Shown here one piece after another: positions 1 through 5,263 of a stretch of DNA of 6,380 bases. Made by a program: the position numbers and the translations under genes. Source of the DNA: Chloroflexota bacterium (lineage in GTDB: Bacteria > Chloroflexota > Dehalococcoidia > SZUA-161 > JAUWZY01); assembly GCA_030615045.1 (NCBI GenBank), contig JAUWZY010000055.1:1-6380 (forward strand), read 5' to 3'. Position 1 is the stretch's first letter; each line of letters opens with the position of its first letter. Below the pieces are notes generated by a model. That model was not told the origin of the DNA. It made no database searches and saw only the letters and a list, made by a program, of their open reading frames with translations.

Positions 1-1
1 C

Positions 2-283
2 TTGGTTAACTGCACCTCGGTGGGAATGAAACACAGTGCCACCGAGGGGCAGTCGCCTCTCTCAGCAAAGCTCATCCCCAAGCAGGCGCTGATCTATGAT
101 GTAGTGTATAATCCTATAGAGACGCCCTTATTGATCGCCGCCAAAAGGGTCGGAGCCCGGACTTTAAGTGGCTTGCGGATGCTGGTGTATCAGGGGGCGG
201 CAGCTTTTGAGCTCTGGACGGGAGCCGAGGCTCCTATTGACATAATGTTCGAAGAGGCAAGAAAAGGTTTGGCAATTGAGTAA
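2..283 (+). CDS. aroE: Shikimate dehydrogenase (NADP+), C-terminal part, cut by window start
   Basis: AroE reduces 3-dehydroshikimate to shikimate with NADPH in the cytoplasm, the fourth step of chorismate synthesis. Only the last 93 codons are present; the reading frame is open from the window edge, so the first codon here is internal (Leu), not a start. Family signatures are visible in order: NCTSVGM near the beginning (the N-x-T-S-x-G segment of the nucleotide-binding half), DVVYNPIETPLL at about residues 33-44 (the D-x-x-Y-x-P-x-x-T block), and GLRMLVYQGAAAFELWTG at about 57-74, whose Gln corresponds to a substrate-binding residue of the family. The C-terminus is normal in length and ends in TAA. 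The missing N-terminal two thirds would hold the shikimate-binding domain. The next ORF starts 18 bases downstream, consistent with an operon. Identification is firm because all three blocks are in the expected order and spacing. Confidence 0.95.
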   Translation: MVNCTSVGMKHSATEGQSPLSAKLIPKQALIYDVVYNPIETPLLIAAKRVGARTLSGLRMLVYQGAAAFELWTGAEAPIDIMFEEARKGLAIE

Positions 284-289
284 GAAGCC

Positions 290-295
290 GAGGGG
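290..295 (+). promoter_or_regulatory. Ribosome binding site for the 27-codon ORF at 302
   Basis: GAGGGG lies 6 bases before the GTG at 302. It matters because it supports translation starting at 302, ahead of the in-frame TAA that separates this ORF from the mscS reading frame. The downstream ATG at 386 also has a purine-rich GAGAAGG before it, but with only 3 bases of spacing, which is short. Confidence 0.5.
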
Positions 296-301
296 AACAA
301 A

Positions 302-385
302 GTGAATTGGTTTTTAGACCAGGGCATTTGGTTGCTGGTTACTCTGGTAATAGCCGCCTTAGCCTACTGGGCTTTGAGAAGGTAA
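302..385 (+). CDS. 27-residue membrane ORF, probable detached first helix of the MscS protein
   Basis: GTG start, 27 codons, TAA stop at 383-385. The peptide is a single hydrophobic helix (about residues 9-25) followed by Arg-Arg, with a short WFLDQG lead-in. It is in the same frame as the mscS ORF, which begins with ATG on the very next base (386). Aligned by hand, its residues from Gly8 onward match residues 76-98 of the downstream protein without gaps (shared G-I-x-L-L, V, two Ala and a Pro just past the stop), and the TAA falls opposite Leu96. I infer that this was the first transmembrane helix of a roughly 404-residue channel protein and that the TAA replaced a Leu codon (TTA to TAA is one change), or is a sequence error. 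It could instead be a real small membrane protein that reinitiates into mscS. Confidence 0.55.
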   Translation: MNWFLDQGIWLLVTLVIAALAYWALRR

Positions 386-1516
386 ATGCCCAAAGGGGTC
401 AGGGCCATTGTGAACAAGATGACCCCCAGCGGCGAGGACTGGGGCAGGGCATCTCGCATTACCAGTCGAATCCTTGTCTGGATTGGGACTATAATAATTG
501 TCTTCGGCGTAGTGGCTGGCATCCTGCCCAGGGTTGGCGTCGATGTGTCCCCGCTATTATCCTGGCTGAGAGATGTCGGCATCAGCATCGGGGCTTGGCT
601 TGGCAGCCATGGCATTCGCCTGCTCATTATCATCGTCCTTGCCATCATTGCCCATCAGATTGCAAAGGTTTTGCTCCCCAGAGTCGTGACCAAGATCATC
701 ACCCGAAAGTCAAGAGGTGGCGTGGCGCGCAAAGCCAAAGAAGTTCGGGATCGGCTTATCCCCTGGCTTTCGGAAAGGGAGGAAAAGGCCCGTCTGCCGG
801 AGGAAATCAAACAAAGGGCAGATACGCTGGGTCGCTTTCTGGTGCGAGTCGCGGCAGTGGTCATCTGGATCATAGCCGCATTTATCATGCTCTCCGAGAT
901 CGGCCTCAATATCACTCCCCTGCTCGTTGGCAGTGGGATTATTGGCATCGGCATCGGCTTGGGTGCGCAAGGTCACATCAGGGATGTCATATCTGGCTTT
1001 TTCATCATTATGGAGGACCAATATGCAATTGGGGATTGGGTCCAGATCGCCGACGTCTCCGGTTTGGTTGAGGACATAACTATAAGGAGAACGATATTAC
1101 GGGACCTCGATGGCATTGTCCATATTGTCCCCAATGGCCAGATTAGAACCACCAGCAACTACACCAAGGATTGGGCGCGAGTAAATCTCAATATCTCGGT
1201 GGCTTATGGCGAGGACATGGATCATGTAACTGCGGTGATAAATCGGGTGGGCCGGGAGATGGCCGATGAGGAATACTGGAAGCCGCTCATGTTCGACGCG
1301 CCTCAGGTACTCCGCGTGGACAAGTTTGGCGATTCCGGGATCGAGATCAAGATATTGGGCGAGACTAAACCAATGTATCAATGGGAAGCGATGGGCGAGC
1401 TCAGAAAGAGGATTAAAAAAGCCTTTGACCAAGAGGGCATCGAGATCCCCTGGCCACATATAAAGCTCTATTTCGGAGAGCCATTTAAGCAAGGGCCGGA
1501 GGGCAAGGAGAGCTGA
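386..1516 (+). CDS. mscS: MscS-family mechanosensitive ion channel (possibly lacking its first helix)
   Basis: Small-conductance mechanosensitive channels of the inner membrane open under hypo-osmotic stress and release solutes. This ORF has 376 residues. Predicted membrane segments lie at about 28-48, 76-98, 150-170 and 177-197. The last is the pore-lining helix, recognisable from the Gly/Ala-rich GIIGIGIGLGAQ and the following HIRDVISGFFIIMED. The beta domain follows (YAIGDWVQIADVSGLVEDITIRR, about 213-235, then LRDLDGIVHIVPNGQI at about 238-253), then the cytoplasmic alpha/beta domain to about 365. Residues 76-197 look like the usual three-helix MscS core. Residues 1-75, with the 27 codons upstream, look like a second, degenerate copy of the same module. 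The stop overlaps the aroC start by one base. A channel gene has no evident role in aromatic synthesis, so it may simply share transcription. The family call is firm; the exact subfamily and the true start (386 or 302) are not. Confidence 0.9.
   Translation: MPKGVRAIVNKMTPSGEDWGRASRITSRILVWIGTIIIVFGVVAGILPRVGVDVSPLLSWLRDVGISIGAWLGSHGIRLLIIIVLAIIAHQIAKVLLPRVVTKIITRKSRGGVARKAKEVRDRLIPWLSEREEKARLPEEIKQRADTLGRFLVRVAAVVIWIIAAFIMLSEIGLNITPLLVGSGIIGIGIGLGAQGHIRDVISGFFIIMEDQYAIGDWVQIADVSGLVEDITIRRTILRDLDGIVHIVPNGQIRTTSNYTKDWARVNLNISVAYGEDMDHVTAVINRVGREMADEEYWKPLMFDAPQVLRVDKFGDSGIEIKILGETKPMYQWEAMGELRKRIKKAFDQEGIEIPWPHIKLYFGEPFKQGPEGKES
1505..1510 (+). promoter_or_regulatory. Ribosome binding site of aroC, inside the end of mscS
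   Basis: AAGGAG sits 5 bases before the aroC ATG at 1516. It lies within the last codons of mscS, whose TGA overlaps the ATG (TGATG). It fixes the aroC start and implies translational coupling between the two genes. Confidence 0.7.
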
Positions 1517-2160
1517 TGTTCCGCTTCCTCACCGCAGGTGAATCCCACGGCAAAGGATTAGTGGTCATCATCGAGGGAATTCCCGCAGGGCTTTCCCTCG
1601 ATGATGAATATATCGCCCGCGAGCTGGCACGGCGGCAAAAGAGCTATGGGCGAAGCGCCCGCATGGAGATAGAGCAGGATCATGCTGATATTGTCTCTGG
1701 GGTTCGCCATGGCCTGACTATAGGCAGCCCTATTTCTCTCTTCATCCCCAATCGTGATTGGGAGAACTGGAAGGAGATAATGGCCATCTCGCTCCCGGAA
1801 GCGAGGGTTGAGCCCGTAACCCGCCCCCGTCCCGGTCACGCCGATCTACCCGGCGTTATTAAATATCATCTTGACGATATACGCCCGATTATGGAACGGG
1901 CCAGTGCCCGTGAGACCGCGGCCCGGGTTGCCGTCGGTGCTATAGCTAAGAGACTGCTGGAGGAATTCGGCATCGAACTCCACAGCCACACCATTTGCAT
2001 TGGCGGCTGCTGGGCCCAGAGCACGGCTCCAGTCGATTGGGCTAAGGTGGAAGCCTCTCCTGTGAGCTGTGCTGACAGTGAAGCGGAACAAGCCATGATG
2101 AAAGCTATCGATGAAGCTAAGCAAGCGGGAGACACGGTAGGGGATGTTTTGAGGTCATAG
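1516..2160 (+). CDS. aroC: Chorismate synthase, N-terminal part as read (frameshifted gene)
   Basis: Chorismate synthase uses reduced FMN to convert EPSP to chorismate by 1,4-elimination of phosphate, the last step of the common aromatic pathway. The frame gives 214 residues, the last few after the frameshift being off-frame. Family features: FRFLTAGESHGKG at 2-14 with conserved His11, RPRPGHADLPGVIKY at 103-117 with conserved His108, and the signature ERASARETAARVA at 127-139. Reading is normal through GDTVG (about 205-209); then the frame runs to DVLRS and a TAG. Homology continues in the -1 frame from 2142 (GCFEVIASGVPVGLG), so one base is missing at or next to the GGGG at 2140-2143. With one G restored the protein would be 383 residues, normal for AroC. 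As it stands the product lacks much of the FMN site and would not be expected to work. A sequencing or assembly error in the G run is the simplest explanation. Confidence 0.93.
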   Translation: MFRFLTAGESHGKGLVVIIEGIPAGLSLDDEYIARELARRQKSYGRSARMEIEQDHADIVSGVRHGLTIGSPISLFIPNRDWENWKEIMAISLPEARVEPVTRPRPGHADLPGVIKYHLDDIRPIMERASARETAARVAVGAIAKRLLEEFGIELHSHTICIGGCWAQSTAPVDWAKVEASPVSCADSEAEQAMMKAIDEAKQAGDTVGDVLRS

Positions 2161-2666
2161 CCAGCGGCGTCCCTGTTGGCTTAGGCAGTCATGTACATTG
2201 GGATCGCAGGCTCGATGGTCGCATTGCGCAGGCGATGATGAGCATTAACGCGGTGAAGGGTGTGGAGATTGGTGCTGGTTTTGCCCTGGCCAACCTCAGG
2301 GGCTCACAGGCTCATGACATAATCGAGGATCTGTGGCATCATGCCACCAACCGCGCTGGAGGCATTGAAGGCGGCATGACCGACGGAGAGCCGATAGTTG
2401 TGCGGGCGGTGCTCAAACCCATCCCCACACTGGGCCAGCCATTGCCTTCTATAGACATCCGCAGCGGTGAGAAAACCGAGGCACACTTCGAGCGCAGTGA
2501 TATCTGCCGTGTTCCCTCCGCTGGTGTCATCGGGGAGGCCATGCTGGCCATCACCCTCGCCGAGGCCTTTGTGGAGAAATTCGGTGGAGACCATATCGAA
2601 GAGACTCGGCGTAATCATCGCTCTTACCTGGAATCAATAGGGCTTAAATACGAATCCAGCCGCTGA
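2142..2666 (+). pseudogene. aroC: Chorismate synthase, C-terminal part in the shifted frame
   Basis: This is the continuation of aroC in another frame. Homology can be followed upstream of the first ATG in the frame (2235), back to about 2142, where FEVIASGVPVGLGSHVHWDR matches the middle of AroC; the ATG at 2235 is therefore an internal Met (AMMSINAVKGVEIG), not a real start. Visible family blocks are TNRAGGIEGGMTDGEPIVVR (FMN-binding region), KPIPTLGQPLPSIDI, and ERSDICRVPSAGVIGEAM, followed by the usual C-terminal helix EAFVEKFGGDHIEE. Nothing else is damaged, and substitutions look conservative. This argues that the gene is, or was until recently, functional. Upstream of 2235 there is no good ribosome binding site, which further supports one broken gene rather than two genes. 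The TGA lies in the left arm of a hairpin. Confidence 0.9.
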
Positions 2667-2686
2667 AAAATTCGATTTTTCAGCGG
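2660..2686 (+). promoter_or_regulatory. Perfect 12-bp hairpin over the aroC stop and next ribosome binding site
   Basis: The arms CCGCTGAAAAAT (2660-2671) and ATTTTTCAGCGG (2675-2686) are exact reverse complements with a TCG loop. The left arm contains the aroC TGA. The right arm ends inside the GGGGTG (2685-2690) that would serve as ribosome binding site for the ATG at 2698. There is no T run after the stem (GGTGTTAAATA follows), so it is not a typical intrinsic terminator. It may attenuate transcription, protect an mRNA end, or partly mask the downstream ribosome binding site. The structure is seen; the function is inferred. Confidence 0.6.
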
Positions 2687-2697
2687 GGTGTTAAATA

Positions 2698-3540
2698 ATG
2701 AGCGACCTTGGTTTCCACTGTAACCGACTTCATCATCTGGAAGAAGGGATACTGAACAATGGGTTAAAAAGGGGAGAATTCTATAACTTCCTTGAGCAGG
2801 CTCTCCCAGCCCTCAAGCGGCAGATCATAGACCGTGATTTGGCAGTGAGCATCCATGCCCCGCTAGTGAGCCCCGATTGGTATCCTAACCCGCCAACCTG
2901 GTCCTTCCTCTGCGATGTGGACAAGGAAAATAGAAACCTCACTATGAAGATGATCGTCGGGACTATGGAACCGGCTGATGAATTTGGTGCCCAATATGTG
3001 GTGGTGCACTTCCCCACCCCGGCTTCTGATGCTGCCGGTGAGAGCGAAGCCAAGCTTGCGACCATCGCTTGGAGGAGCTGCGACTGGCTCGCCGAGCTCA
3101 GCGAAAGGCGAAAGATGCCGATCCACATCGAAGGTGTGGGGGCTAGCCCCTTTCTCAATATTGAATTCCTGAGCCAGATGCTGAGCCAATACCCTGTGCT
3201 CCGCTACTGCTTTGATACCGGTCATATGCAACTCGCCTCTCAAAGCGCTGGCTTCGATCTCTACGACTTCGCCGAGCAAATCGTCCCCTATACGGGCTCA
3301 ATCCATCTCTGGAATACCCGCAATGGCGATGATTATCAAGCCTTTCGCCACATCCCAGTCCACCCCAGCCAAGACCCTGAGCAGGGATGGGTTGATATCG
3401 CCCGGGTGCTGAAGATCATGGGACAACCCTCTTATCCCATTATCTTTGAAAGCGCTCATCAGTACCCTGAGGCGCTGGGAGATTATGACTATCGAGATGG
3501 AGTGCAATGGGTCAAGGAAATTCTGACAACATCATCTTGA
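2698..3540 (+). CDS. Sugar phosphate isomerase/epimerase-like TIM-barrel protein (xylose isomerase-like)
   Basis: A 280-residue cytoplasmic protein of the xylose isomerase-like / AP endonuclease 2 TIM-barrel superfamily. The strand-end motifs occur in order: SIHAP at 51-55, VVVHFP at 101-106, IHIEGVG at 142-148, YCFDTGHM at 170-177, SIHLWNTRNG at 201-210, HIPVHPSQDPEQGWVD at 218-233, and PIIFESAHQ at 247-255. Likely divalent-metal ligands are Glu145, Asp173/His176, His203 and Glu251, the usual set for the fold, so it should be an active metalloenzyme. The substrate cannot be read from sequence. The superfamily includes sugar isomerases, hydroxypyruvate isomerase, endonuclease IV and 3-dehydroshikimate dehydratases. 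Its place between aroC and aroKB, with a 34-base overlap into aroKB, suggests co-translation and perhaps a substrate linked to the shikimate pathway, but this is inference. Start ATG 2698 is preceded by GGGGTG with 7 bases of spacing. No signal peptide is seen. Confidence 0.85.
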   Translation: MSDLGFHCNRLHHLEEGILNNGLKRGEFYNFLEQALPALKRQIIDRDLAVSIHAPLVSPDWYPNPPTWSFLCDVDKENRNLTMKMIVGTMEPADEFGAQYVVVHFPTPASDAAGESEAKLATIAWRSCDWLAELSERRKMPIHIEGVGASPFLNIEFLSQMLSQYPVLRYCFDTGHMQLASQSAGFDLYDFAEQIVPYTGSIHLWNTRNGDDYQAFRHIPVHPSQDPEQGWVDIARVLKIMGQPSYPIIFESAHQYPEALGDYDYRDGVQWVKEILTTSS

Positions 3541-5171
3541 CCGGTTTCTCCTACACCGGCAAATCAGTGGTAGCAAGGGAGGTCGCGAGACGCCTTGACT
3601 GGAGCTTTGTGGACACCGATGATGAGATCGTGTCCCTCGCCGGGAAGGCTATCCCAGAGATCTTCAGCCAAAATGGGGAGCAACGGTTTCGGGAGCTGGA
3701 GCGTCGGGTTTTGCAGAGCGCCTGTCAGAGAAAAGATGTGGTTATCGCCACTGGAGGCGGGGCTGTCGTCGATGCGGACAACCGGGAGTTGATGAGGAAA
3801 GCCGGGGTGGTGATCTGTCTCGAGGCCCAGCCCGATACTATATACCGCCGCCTCCTTGCCGATGCGGAAAAGGGCGAGACTGTGGTTCGTCCCCTTCTTG
3901 CTAAGCCAGACCCCAAGCAGCATATACAGGAGCTAAAGGGGCTTCGTCAGCCATATTATGCCCTTTGTGATTGGGCAGTGCACACCGACAACCTGACCAT
4001 CGATGAGGTGTGCCAGGAGGTGATGCGGGGCTGGGAATATGGAAGGCGGCGGATAAGCTCGCCGGCCGCGGAGGTGCAAGAGGCTGCCTGCATAGTCGCC
4101 ACTGCTGCCGAAAGCTATCCCATCTTCATCGGTTGGAATTTGCTCCCTGAGCTGGGAAGAAAGATGCAAAACATCGGGCTTTCTGGCAACGTTTACATTA
4201 TCAGCGATGACGGGGTCTTCCCCCTTTACGGCGCTCAAGTGGCGGATTCCCTCCAACGAGTCGGCTTTGTGGTCCACTCTTTTGTTGTGCCCCAGGGTGA
4301 GAAGAGCAAATCCATCGAAGTTGCAGTTGAGATCTACGATTGGTTGGTGGACCGCTATGCTGAGCGGGGCCATGTCATCGCAGTTCTTGGCGGAGGCATG
4401 GTTGGTGACCTGGCTGGATTTGTGGCCGCAACCTTCCTTCGCGGCATGCCCTTGGTTCAAGTCCCCACCAGCTTGGTAGCTATGGTTGACTCCGCCATTG
4501 GGGGCAAGGTGGCGGTAGATCATCCTCAGGGCAAGAACCTCATCGGCGCCTTCTATCAGCCCCGGCTTGTGCTTTCCGATCTCCAGATGCTGAAGACCTT
4601 GCCCACTCGCGAGCTGGTCTCCGGCTGGGCTGAGGTGATCAAGCACGCCATGATCCTGGATCCAGACCTGCTCCAGCTTTTGCAGGCTCACCCCAACGAG
4701 CTGCTCCATTTAGAGCCTGAGCTCACCGCTGAGGCGATAAGACGCAGCGCCAGCATCAAAGCTAAGGTAGTCGGCGAGGATGAAAGGGAAACAGGACTTC
4801 GCACCATCTTGAATTATGGGCATACCATCGGCCATGGTTTGGAGGCGGCGACAGGCTATGAGCGTCTGCTCCACGGCGAGGCGGTAGCCATCGGCATGAT
4901 GGGCGCGGCGATGATCAGCCAGCGCCTCGGGCTCTTGTCTGGGGAGGTTATGGAGCAGCAGCGAGCCATTTTGCAAAATTTCGGCTTGCCCACGGGCTAC
5001 CGTGATGTTGACATAAAGAAAATCGTCCAGGCCATGGAGCTTGACAAGAAGGTCAGGGAAAGGGCGGTGCGCTGGGTGTTGCTCAAGGATATTGGCCAGG
5101 CGGTGATTCGGACAGATGTGCCCCAGGAAGTAGTGCGTAGCGTGCTCGAGGAATTGATGATGCAAGGGTGA
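3507..5171 (+). CDS. aroKB: Bifunctional shikimate kinase / 3-dehydroquinate synthase fusion
   Basis: One 554-residue cytoplasmic protein with two enzymes of the shikimate pathway. Residues about 8-178 are shikimate kinase (ATP + shikimate to shikimate 3-phosphate): Walker A GFSYTGKS at 13-20, shikimate-binding DTDDE at 36-40, Arg62 in EQRFRELE, the GGG triplet at 83-85, lid Arg128, and RQPYY at 147-151. Residues about 179-203 form a linker. Residues about 204-554 are 3-dehydroquinate synthase (DAHP to 3-dehydroquinate, NAD+ and zinc): GEKSKS at 264-269, GGGMVGDLAGF at 295-305, VPTSLVAMVDSAIGGK at 319-334, NLIGAFYQP at 344-352, and probable zinc ligands Glu376 (WAEVIKH), His439 (NYGHTIGH) and His456 (HGEAVAIGM). 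All key residues of both halves are present. ATG 3507 is chosen because the first strand of the kinase (NIILTG) must be included and GGAG lies 4 bases upstream; it overlaps the preceding gene by 34 bases. Such fusions are known in some bacteria, for example Thermotoga. Confidence 0.95.
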   Translation: MGQGNSDNIILTGFSYTGKSVVAREVARRLDWSFVDTDDEIVSLAGKAIPEIFSQNGEQRFRELERRVLQSACQRKDVVIATGGGAVVDADNRELMRKAGVVICLEAQPDTIYRRLLADAEKGETVVRPLLAKPDPKQHIQELKGLRQPYYALCDWAVHTDNLTIDEVCQEVMRGWEYGRRRISSPAAEVQEAACIVATAAESYPIFIGWNLLPELGRKMQNIGLSGNVYIISDDGVFPLYGAQVADSLQRVGFVVHSFVVPQGEKSKSIEVAVEIYDWLVDRYAERGHVIAVLGGGMVGDLAGFVAATFLRGMPLVQVPTSLVAMVDSAIGGKVAVDHPQGKNLIGAFYQPRLVLSDLQMLKTLPTRELVSGWAEVIKHAMILDPDLLQLLQAHPNELLHLEPELTAEAIRRSASIKAKVVGEDERETGLRTILNYGHTIGHGLEAATGYERLLHGEAVAIGMMGAAMISQRLGLLSGEVMEQQRAILQNFGLPTGYRDVDIKKIVQAMELDKKVRERAVRWVLLKDIGQAVIRTDVPQEVVRSVLEELMMQG

Positions 5172-5189
5172 CGGGAAGCAAAACCCGAG

Positions 5190-5195
5190 AAGGGG
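5190..5195 (+). promoter_or_regulatory. Ribosome binding site 5 bases before the ATG at 5201
   Basis: AAGGGG is the best Shine-Dalgarno match between aroKB and the prenyltransferase gene. It is ideally spaced for the ATG at 5201 (5 bases) but 18 bases from the ATG at 5214, too far for normal initiation there. It therefore favours translation of the short ORF 5201-5263 over a start at 5214. Confidence 0.45.
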
Positions 5196-5200
5196 CGGCT

Positions 5201-5263
5201 ATGCATATATTAGATGAGCGGTTTAAGGAAGCTTGGAAGGCCTGTATTCGTAGGGATGTCTGA
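5201..5263 (+). CDS. Possible 20-codon leader ORF upstream of the ctaB-like gene
   Basis: ATG 5201 to TGA 5263 encodes a charged 20-residue peptide (MHILDERFKEAW, then KACIRRDV) with no recognisable family. It has the strongest ribosome binding site in the gap, and its end overlaps the ATG at 5256 by 8 bases (ATGTCTGA), an arrangement seen in translationally coupled genes. It overlaps the longest form of the prenyltransferase ORF in another frame, so both cannot be fully used. The ORF is short enough to arise by chance. It could be a leader peptide, the remnant of a gene, or nothing. Confidence 0.25.
   Translation: MHILDERFKEAWKACIRRDV

Noticed and set aside
307..1071. 254-codon plus-strand ORF overlapping the start of mscS
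   Set aside because: It lies in another frame over a well-supported MscS gene; its translation is rich in Trp, His, Arg and Gly with no domain pattern, typical of an out-of-frame shadow.
2137..2150. Programmed -1 frameshift in aroC
   Set aside because: The site GTA GGG GAT is not an X-XXY-YYZ slippery heptamer; re-pairing the Gly tRNA one base back would meet AGG. The GGGG run is better explained by an indel or sequence error.
2235..2666. Separate 143-residue gene starting at ATG 2235
   Set aside because: AroC homology extends upstream in this frame to about 2142, there is no ribosome binding site, and the Met aligns with an internal Met of chorismate synthase.
2660..2697. Intrinsic transcription terminator after aroC
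   Set aside because: The hairpin is perfect but is followed by GGTGTTAAATA, not a T run; the stem is A/T-rich near the loop and the next gene begins 11 bases later.
3933..4709. 258-codon minus-strand ORF
   Set aside because: It is antisense to the middle of aroKB, where all conserved AroB motifs are read on the plus strand; no family features or ribosome binding site were seen.
5171..5213. Terminator or promoter between aroKB and the ctaB-like gene
   Set aside because: Only a 4-bp CGGG/CCCG stem with an 8-base loop is present and no T run follows; TATATT-like bases near 5205 lack a paired -35 element.
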